From Pedobacter sp. B4-66 (GTDB lineage: Bacteria; Bacteroidota; Bacteroidia; Sphingobacteriales; Sphingobacteriaceae), in assembly GCF_018492665.1 (NCBI RefSeq), contig NZ_JAFVME010000005.1, positions 62,001 to 126,000 on the forward strand: 64,000 nt of DNA, written 5' to 3'. Positions 34,190-43,571 of the stretch are shown piece by piece (within the stretch, counting starts at the first letter, position 1; every line of letters starts with the position of its first letter). Made by a program: the position numbers and the translations under genes. The notes beneath the pieces were generated by a model. That model saw nothing but the letters and a program-made list of their open reading frames with translations. It ran no database searches and was not told the origin of the DNA.

Positions 34190-36511
34190 TTACTTTTTCA
34201 AAGTGAACGGAATATTCACACCAAAAGTGATATTGCGTCCCTGATTGTAAATACCAAGCGTCTGATCTTCATCACTTAACCTTCCTGGCTTAAATCGGCT
34301 TAAATGGTCGTAATATGCCTTATCCAGTAAGTTCTTACCTGCTACATAAATCGTGATATCTTGAGTTTTGCTCAATTTAACTGTCGTTCCAATTGCTGCA
34401 TTCAAGAGCGTATAACCCGATGATGTTTGTTCAAAACTGTCTACTTTACTTTGCTTAAAGAAATTATCAATCCCAACAGAAACATAGGAATGTTCCATGC
34501 CGTTTATTTTTGGCTCAAAGCGCAATTCATTACGCAAAGTTGCTGCCGGAATAAAAGGCAAAGACTCTTTGGTAGTACGATTGGTTGCTCTGGTAAAAGA
34601 AAACCCATTCTCTAAGTGGATAAAACTTACAGGATGTAGGGTTAAAGAAGCCTCTATCCCTCTTAAAAAAGCATTGTTCTGAACAAAGTTATATACAGGA
34701 AAGTTTCTGCCGTCCACTTCTTTTGTATCTCCATTAGTACTGTAATAAATGTAATCGTTGATGTAATTTGCGAAACCCCCTAAGCTGGCACTTAGATATT
34801 TGTTCTCATAATCAAATGAGGCATCAAATTGATAACTCTGCTCAGGCTTAAGATCCGGATTACCTACCTCATAACGAAATACCCCCTCATGAACTCCATT
34901 AGAAGATAACTCTGCAATATTTGGTGCTCTAAAAGCACTCCCCAAATTCGTTTTAAAGCTAAGCTCATCATTAAACTCATGTGTATAACCAAGGGCACCG
35001 GTAATATGAGAAAACTTATTACTAAAAGCATTAAAGTCTACATCATCAGTATGAAAATCTTTACCTGTCATTTTTCTATAATCGAAACGGGCACCCACAT
35101 TAAATGTGTTCTTGTCCCATGTTTTCTTAACAAAAGCAAAGCCTCCAAATGCCTGACTATCAAAATCTGGAATTAGCTGTTCTAATCCGCCTGTATTTAA
35201 ACTATGAATAAACTCCCCCGAAACACCAATTACGGGTGCCCAGCCATTCATTTCATTAAAGGAATACTTTAGATCATAGCTATAGGCATAGCTGTTTAAA
35301 AACAGTTCCGGGTCCTCTCCTGCTGCAGACAGCTCTCTTCTTAGGTTATGTTGATAGCCCAAAGTCGTTTTTAAACTTCCATCTCCCAATAAAATATTAC
35401 TATTTAAAGCAATTTTATAGTGACGAACATCTTGTTTTGGAAACGCCAATGCTCTATCCTTATTCTGACCATCAGTAAATACCTCACCGTCCTCATTTAC
35501 AAGCTGCCCTTCTTCATTTCTTACCGGCTCATAAAATCCGATATTAGTACGAAAACTAGACGCATCTAAATGTGCATATCCCCATCTTTTATTCAGACCG
35601 ATTTGCCCTTCAAAATTAGATTCATTGAATCCGGAATTAGGAACATATTCGGTTGGTGTTTGGTAAGAATAAGCATTTTTATAGGAACCTCTGGCTCTAT
35701 AAACAAACCCATTTTCATTACCCTGAAGCATTAAAGAGCTACCTGTTAAACCATTATTTGTTGCATAATTTGTTAAGAATTCGCCTTTCAAATACCCCTC
35801 AGGAACAGGAAGCGCATCGAGGATATTAATAACTCCCCCTAAAGCATCTGAACCATACATTAAGCTTGCAGGCCCTTTTAACACCTCAACCCTATCCGCA
35901 CTGTACTGATCAATTTCGATACCATGTTCATCTCCCCATTGCTGTCCTTGTTGCTTCACCCCATTATTTAAAGTAACTACTCTATTGTAGCTTAATCCAC
36001 GAATAACCGGCTTTGATATACCAGCTCCAGTTGTGATCTGAGATACCCCTGGAGTACGGGATATAGCGTCTATTAAATTGGTTGATGGGCGATACAAAAG
36101 ATCGGCCTTGCTAATAGTTGCAATAGAGGTACTATTTTTCTTATTATCGGAACTATTCGCCGATCCTGTAATAACCACTTCTCTTCCCTCAATTACACTC
36201 GACTTTAAAGCGAACTCCATTGAGCCTACGGTCTTAAAATCGACAGTTTGTGTTATTGTTTGGTATCCTAAATATCTAATCTGCACCAGGAAATTTCCAT
36301 GTGCAGGAACATTTTTGAGGATAAATTCACCTGATTCGTTTGTCATAGCGGAAACTCGAAGATCAGGGATTAAAATTGATGCTCCTGGTAGTGGTTGCTT
36401 AGTTTCAGCATCAATCACTTTACCCTTCAATTCTATTAATTCAGCAGCAAAACTATTGGCTGACAAAAATGTATATAGTAGTACAACTAGTAAAAATTGT
36501 ATCTTTTTCAT
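34190..36511 (-). CDS. ZnuD-like TonB-dependent outer membrane receptor
   Basis: A 773-residue receptor. A signal peptide (about 1-22) is followed by a carboxypeptidase-regulatory-like domain (about 27-103), a TonB-box-like EVVITG (111-116), a plug (about 125-232) and a 22-strand barrel ending in Phe-rich strands. The plug segment PVIRGLSYNRVVTLNNGV with nearby WGDEHGIEID and RVEVLKGPASLMYGSDALGG resembles the plug of ZnuD-type zinc receptors. The substrate is therefore guessed to be a metal or metal chelate. The small His/Cys-rich gene 123 bp upstream, also leftward, supports this. It lies between hutH and hutU. Confidence 0.85.
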   Translation of the reverse strand: MKKIQFLLVVLLYTFLSANSFAAELIELKGKVIDAETKQPLPGASILIPDLRVSAMTNESGEFILKNVPAHGNFLVQIRYLGYQTITQTVDFKTVGSMEFALKSSVIEGREVVITGSANSSDNKKNSTSIATISKADLLYRPSTNLIDAISRTPGVSQITTGAGISKPVIRGLSYNRVVTLNNGVKQQGQQWGDEHGIEIDQYSADRVEVLKGPASLMYGSDALGGVINILDALPVPEGYLKGEFLTNYATNNGLTGSSLMLQGNENGFVYRARGSYKNAYSYQTPTEYVPNSGFNESNFEGQIGLNKRWGYAHLDASSFRTNIGFYEPVRNEEGQLVNEDGEVFTDGQNKDRALAFPKQDVRHYKIALNSNILLGDGSLKTTLGYQHNLRRELSAAGEDPELFLNSYAYSYDLKYSFNEMNGWAPVIGVSGEFIHSLNTGGLEQLIPDFDSQAFGGFAFVKKTWDKNTFNVGARFDYRKMTGKDFHTDDVDFNAFSNKFSHITGALGYTHEFNDELSFKTNLGSAFRAPNIAELSSNGVHEGVFRYEVGNPDLKPEQSYQFDASFDYENKYLSASLGGFANYINDYIYYSTNGDTKEVDGRNFPVYNFVQNNAFLRGIEASLTLHPVSFIHLENGFSFTRATNRTTKESLPFIPAATLRNELRFEPKINGMEHSYVSVGIDNFFKQSKVDSFEQTSSGYTLLNAAIGTTVKLSKTQDITIYVAGKNLLDKAYYDHLSRFKPGRLSDEDQTLGIYNQGRNITFGVNIPFTLKK

Positions 36512-36634
36512 GAATGTATTTATATGAGTACAAAACCAGTTCTATGATTAAACAGGCTTTATTTGAGTGTATAAAAATCATGAAGCACCACATAAAAAAA
36601 TGCAGCTTCACGAAAACAATAATTTAATTAGGAA

Positions 36635-36979
36635 TTAAACTATAGGAGGACCTCTTAACCCTAAGCTAATCAACTCAGCATAAGAACTGCTGATTGCTTC
36701 TACAGGTTTTAAAACAGGTTTACTAGCCTGATATAGGGTGTAGTGAGAATGTGTAGTGATGTAGTCTTTTTCGAAATGAGCGGCGCAAATCAAACAGGTA
36801 TCAGCATGGTTGCGAATGTGATATTGATGTTTACAGGTCTCCCCATTTTTGGCACAAGAAATTTCCTCCTCATGATGATTATGAAGAATGCTAAACGGCG
36901 TAAGTGCAATGGAAAAGACCATTAACAAAACAACCGAGATAGCTCTATTGATATGTAAAACCTTTTCTTTCAATTTCAA
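36635..36979 (-). CDS. Small His/Cys-rich exported protein
   Basis: A 114-residue protein with one hydrophobic N-terminal segment (about 12-30). The exported part has ten or so His and four Cys (HNHHEEE, CKHQYHIRNHADTCLIC, THSHY). It is reminiscent of the DUF2946-type small proteins encoded beside metal receptors. Metal binding is inferred from composition. It is probably in one operon with the ZnuD-like receptor gene downstream and is divergent from hutU. Its family is not firmly recognised. Confidence 0.75.
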   Translation of the reverse strand: MKLKEKVLHINRAISVVLLMVFSIALTPFSILHNHHEEEISCAKNGETCKHQYHIRNHADTCLICAAHFEKDYITTHSHYTLYQASKPVLKPVEAISSSYAELISLGLRGPPIV

Positions 36980-36983
36980 AGAC

Positions 36984-37019
36984 CAAACTTAACCAATTCT
37001 ATATAATTCTATACATTTG
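36984..37019. promoter_or_regulatory. Divergent -7 boxes with phased repeat between them (metal gene/hutU)
   Basis: On the minus strand TAAGTTTG (36984-36991) faces the His/Cys-rich gene; on the plus strand TACATTTG (37012-37019) faces hutU. Both match TAnnTTTG. Between them, AATTCTATA is repeated at 36995-37003 and 37005-37013, exactly 10 bp apart. A shared regulator bound here could control both directions. Confidence 0.5.
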
Positions 37020-37039
37020 TCTGGTAACATTGCCTTTAT

Positions 37040-38704
37040 ATGACTGCTATTATGAATTTAAATCTTGATCTCAGTAAAAAAAATACACCAACAGGCACCA
37101 CATTAACCTGTAAAGGGTGGGTGCAGGAAGCTGCATTACGAATGTTATTAAACAACCTTGATCCCGATGTAGCTGAACGCCCCGAAGAGCTTATTGTATA
37201 CGGTGGTCGTGGTAAAGCTGCAAGAAATAAAGAAGCCCTCGCGCTAATCATTAAAGCCTTGCAAAATCTGGAAGATACAGAAACCCTGCTAATACAATCG
37301 GGGAAACCAGTTGGAGTATTGCCAACACATAAAGATGCTCCAAGAGTTTTGATCTCCAATTCTCAGCTCGTTCCTAAATGGGCTACCCAACAACATTTTG
37401 ATGAACTGGAAGATAAGGGCTTAATGATGTATGGCCAGATGACTGCAGGTTCATGGATTTACATCGGTTCACAAGGCATAGTGCAAGGCACTTACGAAAC
37501 CTATTCCGCGTTAGCGAAAAAACACTTCAACAGCAATTTAAAAAACACTTTAAATGTTACAGCTGGTCTAGGTGGCATGGGTGGCGCCCAACCACTTGCG
37601 ATAACAATGAATCAAGGTGTTTGTTTAGCCGCCGAAGTTGAAGAATGGCGTATTCAGAAAAGACTGGAAACACGGTACATCGACGAAATTGAACACAATA
37701 TAGATGCTGCAATTGACAGGGCATTACAATACAAACAAGAGGGCAAAGCCTTATCTATCGGAGTAGTTTGCAATGCTGTTGAACTATTACAGCGACTGAT
37801 GGAGAGAAATATCACACCTGATACATTAACAGATCAAACCTCTGCGCATGACCCTTTAATTGGCTACTTCCCTGAAGGATTAAGTGTTTCAGAAGCTAAC
37901 ACTTTGCGAAAAGCGAATCCCGAAAAGTATGTAGAATTGTCTTATGCTACCATGGCTAAGCATGTGCGACAAATGCTGGAATTACAGCGTCGTGGCGCTA
38001 TCACATTTGACTACGGGAACAATCTACGTGGCCGTGCATTGGAAGTGGGGGTTAAAGATGCGTTTGACTTCCCTGGTTTCGTTCCTGCCTATATTCGTCC
38101 ACTATTTTGCGAGGGAAAAGGTCCTTTTAGATGGGCAGCCTTAAGTGGTGACCCACAAGATATTTATGAAACTGACAATCTGATTCTTGAGCTATTCCCT
38201 GAAAATGAAAGCTTAAAACAGTGGATCACCATGGCTCAGGAACGTATTGCCTTTCAGGGCTTACCCGCCAGAATTTGCTGGCTTGGACAAGGAGAACGTG
38301 AAAAAGCAGGTGTTGCATTTAACAAACTGGTAGCCGAAGGAAAAGTAAAAGCTCCAATTGTAATCGGTCGAGATCACTTAGATACAGGCTCTGTCGCCTC
38401 CCCTAATCGGGAAACCGAAGCTATGTTAGACGGTTCCGATGCTGTAGCAGATTGGCCTATTCTTAATGCACTCATTAATACTGCTGGTGGGGCAAGCTGG
38501 GTTTCATTACACCATGGTGGTGGAGTGGGAATTGGATACTCTATCCATGCGGGGATGGTAATAGTTGCAGATGGCACAGCTGATGCCGAAGCTAGAATTA
38601 AAAGGGTATTACATAATGACCCTGCAATGGGGGTTATCAGACATGCTGATGCCGGATATGATATTGCAAAAGACACTTTAAGAAAACACCGTTTAGGCTT
38701 ATGA
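37040..38704 (+). CDS. hutU: Urocanate hydratase
   Basis: A 554-residue NAD+-dependent enzyme that converts urocanate to imidazolonepropionate, the second step of histidine catabolism. Recognisable segments include [20 protein letters not shown] near the start, the NAD-binding [12 protein letters not shown] near 177-188 and the C-terminal [17 protein letters not shown]. The length fits the family. The start may be ATG 37040 or the in-frame ATG 37052. A SnoaL-like gene overlaps its stop (ATGA). hutI and hutG are not in the window. Confidence 0.95.
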   Translation: MTAIMNLNLDLSKKNTPTGTTLTCKGWVQEAALRMLLNNLDPDVAERPEELIVYGGRGKAARNKEALALIIKALQNLEDTETLLIQSGKPVGVLPTHKDAPRVLISNSQLVPKWATQQHFDELEDKGLMMYGQMTAGSWIYIGSQGIVQGTYETYSALAKKHFNSNLKNTLNVTAGLGGMGGAQPLAITMNQGVCLAAEVEEWRIQKRLETRYIDEIEHNIDAAIDRALQYKQEGKALSIGVVCNAVELLQRLMERNITPDTLTDQTSAHDPLIGYFPEGLSVSEANTLRKANPEKYVELSYATMAKHVRQMLELQRRGAITFDYGNNLRGRALEVGVKDAFDFPGFVPAYIRPLFCEGKGPFRWAALSGDPQDIYETDNLILELFPENESLKQWITMAQERIAFQGLPARICWLGQGEREKAGVAFNKLVAEGKVKAPIVIGRDHLDTGSVASPNRETEAMLDGSDAVADWPILNALINTAGGASWVSLHHGGGVGIGYSIHAGMVIVADGTADAEARIKRVLHNDPAMGVIRHADAGYDIAKDTLRKHRLGL

Positions 38705-39174
38705 CAACGAACGAAGAACTTATCCGCCACTTTTACACCAGTTTTCAAAATAAGGACATAAAGGCAATGCAAAACTGCTATGCTGATAATGCAACCTTTA
38801 GCGATCCTGTTTTTAGTAATTTAGATGCAAATCAAGTGCGAGCTATGTGGGCCATGCTCATCAAAAGCGGTAAGGATATGCGAATTGAATTCAAAAATAT
38901 CTCAGGCAATGAGACCGGAGGCAGTGCTGAATGGGATGCATACTACACTTTTTCTGCTACCGGAAACAAAGTGATCAACCGTGTTAAAGCTTCCTTTCTA
39001 ATAGAGAATGGAAAAATCATAAAGCATACGGATGATTTTAATTTCCACACATGGGCCAAACAGTCCCTTGGATTTACAGGACTTGTATTAGGATGGACAG
39101 GATTTTTAAGAAACAAAATCAGTACAAAAGAAAAAGAAAACCTGGAAGCCTTTATGGCTTCCACAAAAGGCTAA
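38701..39174 (+). CDS. SnoaL/NTF2-like small protein
   Basis: A 157-residue protein of the NTF2-like cone fold: N-terminal helix [33 protein letters not shown] pattern, then sheet strands with FSDPVF, and [15 protein letters not shown] near the end. Members bind or isomerise small hydrophobic molecules. Its start overlaps the hutU stop by 4 bp, so translation is probably coupled. A role in histidine breakdown is possible but not established. It overlaps hisS by 4 bp, converging. Confidence 0.85.
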   Translation: MTTNEELIRHFYTSFQNKDIKAMQNCYADNATFSDPVFSNLDANQVRAMWAMLIKSGKDMRIEFKNISGNETGGSAEWDAYYTFSATGNKVINRVKASFLIENGKIIKHTDDFNFHTWAKQSLGFTGLVLGWTGFLRNKISTKEKENLEAFMASTKG

Positions 39175-40559
39175 CTAACTTTTAACTGTTCAATGATAGC
39201 CGCAACAGTTAATTTCTCTTGCTGACCGCTGTGCATGTCTTTTAGCGTTAACACGCCACTGCTCATTTCGTCACTGCCAATCAATATTACATAAGGAATA
39301 TGCTTATCATCGGCATAGCTCATTTGCTTTTTAAGCTTCGCTGAAGAAGGATAAAGTTCAGCTGCTATATTGGCGCTACGTAGTTGCTGTAAGATCGGCA
39401 GCGCGTATCTTTCCGCTTCCTTATCAAAATTACTGATCAGAACCTTAGTGCCGGCAGCAGTAGATTCAGGAAAAAGATTCAGTTCCAACAATACATCATA
39501 AATTCTATCTGCACCAAAAGACACCCCTACTCCGGTTAAGCCTTTTAAACCAAACATACCAGTTAAGTCATCATATCTTCCGCCACCTCCGATGCTACCC
39601 ATGGCAACTTCATTGGTTTTAACTTCAAATATGCAACCTGTATAATAATTTAATCCTCTTGCAAGGGTAATATCTAATTCAACATTTGGCTTTAAAGATG
39701 CATCAGCTTTAAGCATTGAAGCTACATAATCAAATACTGATTCTATCTCTTCAACACCTTTAAGTCCCGTTGCCGAAGCTGCCAATACTGTTTTCAAACT
39801 AGCAAGCTTTTGCTCATTGGTTCCTTCCAGCAAGATAACAGGCTTTAACCTATCAATATCCGCCCCAGTAAACCCACGCTCTAATAACTCTTTAATTACA
39901 CCATCCAAACCAATTTTATCAAGCTTATCGATAGCTACAGTCATGTCTATAATTAGCTCAGGCTTACCTACAACTTCAGCAATTCCTGATAATATCTTAC
40001 GGTTATTGATCTTGATTGTAAAATCCTTTAAACCGAGATTGCTTAACGCTTCCTGATAGATCAATATAAATTCTGCTTCATTTAATAAACTATCTGAACC
40101 GACAACATCCACATCACACTGATAAAACTCGCGGTAACGCCCTTTTTGAGGTCTATCAGCACGCCATACCGGCTGCACCTGAAAACGTTTAAAAGGAAGA
40201 GAAATATCATTCTGATGCATCACAACGTAGCGGGCAAAAGGCACCGTTAAATCGTAGCGTAATGCTTTTTCACTAATCGATGAAGTAATCGCATTTGAGT
40301 TTGCCTGTGCAAGTAGCTCAGGTTTTACTTTCGAAAGGAAGTCGCCACTATTTAAGATCTTAAATATTAGTTTATCACCCTCATCACCATATTTACCAGT
40401 TAAAGTTGATAGATTCTCCATTGAAGGAGTCTGTATCTCTGCATAACCATATTTTTTAAACACCGTTTTAACAGTATCAAAAATATAATTGCGTTTCACC
40501 ATTTCTTGTGGAGAAAAATCTCTGGTTCCTTTTGCTAAAGAGGGTTTGATATTCGACAT
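39171..40559 (-). CDS. hisS: Histidyl-tRNA synthetase
   Basis: A 462-residue class II aminoacyl-tRNA synthetase that charges tRNA-His. The start MSNIKPSLAKGTRDFSP is the family N-terminus. Motif 2 is in VQPVWRADRPQKGRYREFYQCDVD, the histidine-binding A-loop reads ARGLNYYTG, and motif 3 is GVGVSFGADRI. A C-terminal anticodon-binding domain covers about 365-460. The open frame extends upstream to 40616, but homology and a -7 box at 40565-40572 support ATG 40559. It converges on the hutU/SnoaL genes. Confidence 0.95.
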   Translation of the reverse strand: MSNIKPSLAKGTRDFSPQEMVKRNYIFDTVKTVFKKYGYAEIQTPSMENLSTLTGKYGDEGDKLIFKILNSGDFLSKVKPELLAQANSNAITSSISEKALRYDLTVPFARYVVMHQNDISLPFKRFQVQPVWRADRPQKGRYREFYQCDVDVVGSDSLLNEAEFILIYQEALSNLGLKDFTIKINNRKILSGIAEVVGKPELIIDMTVAIDKLDKIGLDGVIKELLERGFTGADIDRLKPVILLEGTNEQKLASLKTVLAASATGLKGVEEIESVFDYVASMLKADASLKPNVELDITLARGLNYYTGCIFEVKTNEVAMGSIGGGGRYDDLTGMFGLKGLTGVGVSFGADRIYDVLLELNLFPESTAAGTKVLISNFDKEAERYALPILQQLRSANIAAELYPSSAKLKKQMSYADDKHIPYVILIGSDEMSSGVLTLKDMHSGQQEKLTVAAIIEQLKVS

Positions 40560-40564
40560 GAGCG

Positions 40565-40572
40565 CAAAAGTA
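40565..40572 (-). promoter_or_regulatory. Candidate -7 box 5 bp before hisS
   Basis: On the minus strand TACTTTTG, a full TAnnTTTG match, ends 5 bp before ATG 40559. It implies a leader of only a few bases. Confidence 0.42.
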
Positions 40573-40590
40573 CAAAAAGTAACAAGCATA

Positions 40591-40625
40591 AAAAAGGTTG
40601 TCTGCTTTATGGGCAAACAACCTTT
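40591..40625 (-). terminator. Terminator of the PDH E2 gene
   Basis: On the minus strand AAGGTTGT and ACAACCTT pair around a structured loop and are followed by a run of T. It lies 50 bp after the E2 stop and before the hisS promoter. Confidence 0.8.
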
Positions 40626-40674
40626 AATATTTTATATGATTTACCTGTTAAAATCTAACAGGCATATTTTCTAA

Positions 40675-42312
40675 TTAAACCAATAATCTTATTGGCTCTT
40701 CTAGTAGTCCTTTAAGTGTCTGTAGGAAAGCCGCACCTGTAGCACCATCAACAACGCGGTGATCACAGCCTAAGCTTAGCTTCATCACATTCCCTGGTAC
40801 AACTGCTCCGTTTTTAACAACCGGAATTTGTTGTATTGCACCTACTGATAAAATTGCACCATCCGGAGAGTTAATGATTGATGTAAATTCATCAATACCA
40901 AACATACCCAAATTAGAAACGGTAAAAGTAGAACCTTCCCAATCTGATGGCTGTAATTTTTTAGCTTTTGCTTTCTGTCCGTACTCCTTAACTTCTGCTG
41001 AGATATGAGATAATGACTTACCATCTGCAAAACGAACTACAGGAACTAACAAGCCATCTTCAACAGCCATAGCAACACCAATGTTAGTATGCTCATTGAA
41101 GCGGATTTTATCTCCACGCCATGAAGAGTTAACTGCTGGATGTTGTTTTAACGAAACAGCAACCGCTTTGATTATAATATCATTGAACGAAACCTTAACC
41201 GGAGCTACAGCATTAATAGCCGTACGTGCAGTCATTGCATTGTCCATATCAATACTAATATTCAAGTAGAAATGTGGAGCAGTGAACAAGCTCTCTGCTA
41301 AACGTTTTGCAATTACTTTACGCATTTGCGATACTGGTTTCTCAGTATATCTTTCTTCACCAACATATTGAGGAATAACTGGCGCAGCTATCCCTGCAGC
41401 CGGAGCTGAAGAAGATTCAGTAGCTTTAGCAGCAGGCTTAAAGTTCTCAATATCTTTTTTGATGATACGACCACCATCTGCACTACCTGCAACCTGGCTA
41501 AGATCAATACCTTTTTCCTGAGCAATTTTTTTAGCTAATGGAGATGCTTTTACGCGATCCGTACTAACTGAAGCAGCAGGAGTTTCTTCTTTCTGAGCTG
41601 ATGCAGAAGATTTCTCTTCAACCGGAGCATCAGATTTTTTATCAGCAGCAGGTTTTGCCGGAGCATCACCCTGATTAAGTATTCCACTAATGTCAGTTCC
41701 TGCTGGGCCTACAATAGCGATAATACCATTTACTTTAGCCGCTTGTCCTTTTTCAACACCAATATGTAATAAAGTTCCATCAGCATAACCCATTACTTCC
41801 ATAGTGGCCTTATCGGTTTCTACATCAGCAAGAATATCGTCATTTTTAACTGTATCACCTACTTTTTTATGCCATTCAGCAATTACGCCTTCAGTCATTG
41901 TATCACTTAATAAAGGCATACGAACAACAGTAACGCCTTGTTTTTCAAGATCAGCATCAGTTAATGCAGGAGCTGAAGCAGCTTCTTTTTTCTCTTCAAC
42001 AGGTTTAGCAGCTGGCTCTTCATTAGCAGGTGTTGCACCAGCTTCAGCATCTAGAGCTGCTTTATAATCTTCACCTTCTTTACCAATTACAGCAATTATA
42101 GCATCAACAGGAACAGCTTTACCTTCTTCTACACCAATGTACAAAATGGTACCATCCCAATATGATTCTAAATCCATGGTTGCCTTATCGGTTTCCACTT
42201 CGGCCATAACATCGCCGCTTTTAACTTTATCGCCAACTTTTTTATGCCACTTGGCCATAACACCTTCTGTCATGGTATCGCTCATCTTGGGCATTCTAAC
42301 TATTTCAGCCAT
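40675..42312 (-). CDS. Pyruvate dehydrogenase E2, dihydrolipoyl acetyltransferase
   Basis: A 545-residue E2 subunit. It has two lipoyl domains, with lipoylated Lys43 and Lys167 (both in VETDKATM), joined by flexible Ala/Pro/Glu-rich linkers. A peripheral subunit-binding domain follows at about 252-290 (RVKASPLAKKIAQEKGI). The catalytic acyltransferase domain (about 310-545) ends with HRVVDGATG, whose His and Asp are the active-site residues. It transfers acetyl groups to CoA in the pyruvate dehydrogenase complex. It lies 29 bp after the E1-alpha gene. Specificity for pyruvate rather than branched-chain acids is inferred from that E1-alpha pairing. Confidence 0.93.
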   Translation of the reverse strand: MAEIVRMPKMSDTMTEGVMAKWHKKVGDKVKSGDVMAEVETDKATMDLESYWDGTILYIGVEEGKAVPVDAIIAVIGKEGEDYKAALDAEAGATPANEEPAAKPVEEKKEAASAPALTDADLEKQGVTVVRMPLLSDTMTEGVIAEWHKKVGDTVKNDDILADVETDKATMEVMGYADGTLLHIGVEKGQAAKVNGIIAIVGPAGTDISGILNQGDAPAKPAADKKSDAPVEEKSSASAQKEETPAASVSTDRVKASPLAKKIAQEKGIDLSQVAGSADGGRIIKKDIENFKPAAKATESSSAPAAGIAAPVIPQYVGEERYTEKPVSQMRKVIAKRLAESLFTAPHFYLNISIDMDNAMTARTAINAVAPVKVSFNDIIIKAVAVSLKQHPAVNSSWRGDKIRFNEHTNIGVAMAVEDGLLVPVVRFADGKSLSHISAEVKEYGQKAKAKKLQPSDWEGSTFTVSNLGMFGIDEFTSIINSPDGAILSVGAIQQIPVVKNGAVVPGNVMKLSLGCDHRVVDGATGAAFLQTLKGLLEEPIRLLV

Positions 42313-42341
42313 TCTATATATCTATTGAAATGCGTTCTAAA

Positions 42342-43337
42342 TTAATCTTGTACGTATGGGTAGTCTTGTTGCACATAAACATCAGTAAATAATTCTGATG
42401 CTTCAGGCCAAGGTGACTCTTCAGCAAATTTAACAGACTCATCAACAATCTGTTTTACTTTATTTTCGATTTCCTCGATCCAAGCCTGATCTGCATATTT
42501 CTCTTTAAGAATAGCTTCTCTTACAGTTTCAATAGGATCTTTAGCTTTGTACTCTTCTAATTCGTCTTTAGTACGATATTTAGCAGGGTCAGACATAGAG
42601 TGACCTCTGTAGCGGTAAGTTCTCATTTCTAAGAAAGTTGGCCCTTCACCGTTTCGTGCACGTTGAGCAGCCTCATCCATTGCATTGTGAACAGCAACAG
42701 GATCCATCCCGTCAACTGGTGCACATGGCATATCGAAACCTAATCCGATTTTATAAAGATCAAGCATGTTAGTGGTACGCTCAACTGAAGTTCCCATTGC
42801 GTAACCATTGTTTTCGCAAACAAATATTACAGGTAATTTCCAAAGCATCGCCATATTGAAAGTCTCATTTAAAGCTCCCTGACGAACTGCTCCGTCACCC
42901 ATATAGCAAACATTTACATTTTTAGTGCCTTTATATTTTTCAGCAAACGCAATACCTGCTCCAAGAGGAATTTGTCCCCCTACAATACCGTGGCCTCCAT
43001 AAAAATTAAATTCCTTACTAAACATGTGCATAGAACCACCTTTGCCTTTTGAGCAACCTGTAGCTTTACCATACATTTCGGCCATAATGCTGTTAGCACT
43101 TACGCCTTTTGCCAAAGCATGAGCATGATCACGGTAGGTAGTAATCATGGAATCTTCCTGATTCAATGCAGAAATAGCTCCCGCAACTACGGCTTCCTGG
43201 CCAATATACAAATGACAAAATCCACGGATTTTCTGTTGTCCGTATAATTGTCCAGTTTTTTCTTCGAATTTGCGCATCAGCAACATCGACTCAAACCACT
43301 TCAGATAGGTATCTTTATTAATTTCTACTGCACTCAT
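42342..43337 (-). CDS. pdhA: Pyruvate dehydrogenase E1 component, alpha subunit
   Basis: A 331-residue TPP-dependent subunit. The TPP/Mg motif is GDGAVRQGALNETFNMAMLWKLPVIFVCENN. The phosphorylation-loop-like segment YRYRGHSMSDPAKYR is also conserved. It decarboxylates pyruvate and passes the acetyl group to E2. E1-beta and E3 are not in the window, so they are encoded elsewhere. A promoter with both boxes lies upstream at 43367-43397. Confidence 0.94.
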   Translation of the reverse strand: MSAVEINKDTYLKWFESMLLMRKFEEKTGQLYGQQKIRGFCHLYIGQEAVVAGAISALNQEDSMITTYRDHAHALAKGVSANSIMAEMYGKATGCSKGKGGSMHMFSKEFNFYGGHGIVGGQIPLGAGIAFAEKYKGTKNVNVCYMGDGAVRQGALNETFNMAMLWKLPVIFVCENNGYAMGTSVERTTNMLDLYKIGLGFDMPCAPVDGMDPVAVHNAMDEAAQRARNGEGPTFLEMRTYRYRGHSMSDPAKYRTKDELEEYKAKDPIETVREAILKEKYADQAWIEEIENKVKQIVDESVKFAEESPWPEASELFTDVYVQQDYPYVQD

Positions 43338-43366
43338 TGTTGGGTGTTGATTTTTATTTACGAGAG

Positions 43367-43397
43367 CAAATCTACTTCTTTATTGCAACATATCGAA
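43367..43397 (-). promoter_or_regulatory. Promoter of the PDH E1-alpha/E2 operon
   Basis: On the minus strand TTCG (43394-43397, one off TTTG), a 19-bp spacer, then TAGATTTG (43367-43374, matching TAnnTTTG). It lies about 30 bp before the pdhA ATG. Confidence 0.45.
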
Positions 43398-43466
43398 GAA
43401 AATGATGTAAAATGCACACTAAGGTTACAAAAAATGTTAATAACTTTTAATAATAGGTCTATGACA

Positions 43467-43498
43467 TTTGGATAACATTTGTAAAATACATATGTTTG
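43467..43498 (+). promoter_or_regulatory. Promoter of the NlpC/P60 gene
   Basis: TTTG (43467-43470), a 20-bp spacer and TATGTTTG (43491-43498) match both Bacteroidota promoter boxes. The expected start near 43501 gives a leader of about 70 nt. Confidence 0.55.
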
Positions 43499-43571
43499 CC
43501 ATCCAAACAATAAGCCCGCAGTGGTGTACGTTTAAGTGTAAGTGCTTTTTACCCAAACTTAACAGTATAAC

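Noticed and set aside
36078..36527. 149-residue open frame antisense to the ZnuD-like receptor gene
   Set aside because: It lies wholly opposite a well-supported gene and shows no signal, domain or start context. It is a codon-bias shadow.
38374..38772. 132-residue open frame antisense to the hutU end
   Set aside because: It is antisense to conserved hutU sequence, with no homology seen.
40560..40616. Nineteen-residue N-terminal extension of hisS
   Set aside because: It includes the promoter box and resembles no HisRS N-terminus. ATG 40559 gives the conserved start.
41690..42312. Internal direct repeat in the E2 gene
   Set aside because: It is the ordinary duplication of lipoyl domains, not a mobile or regulatory repeat.
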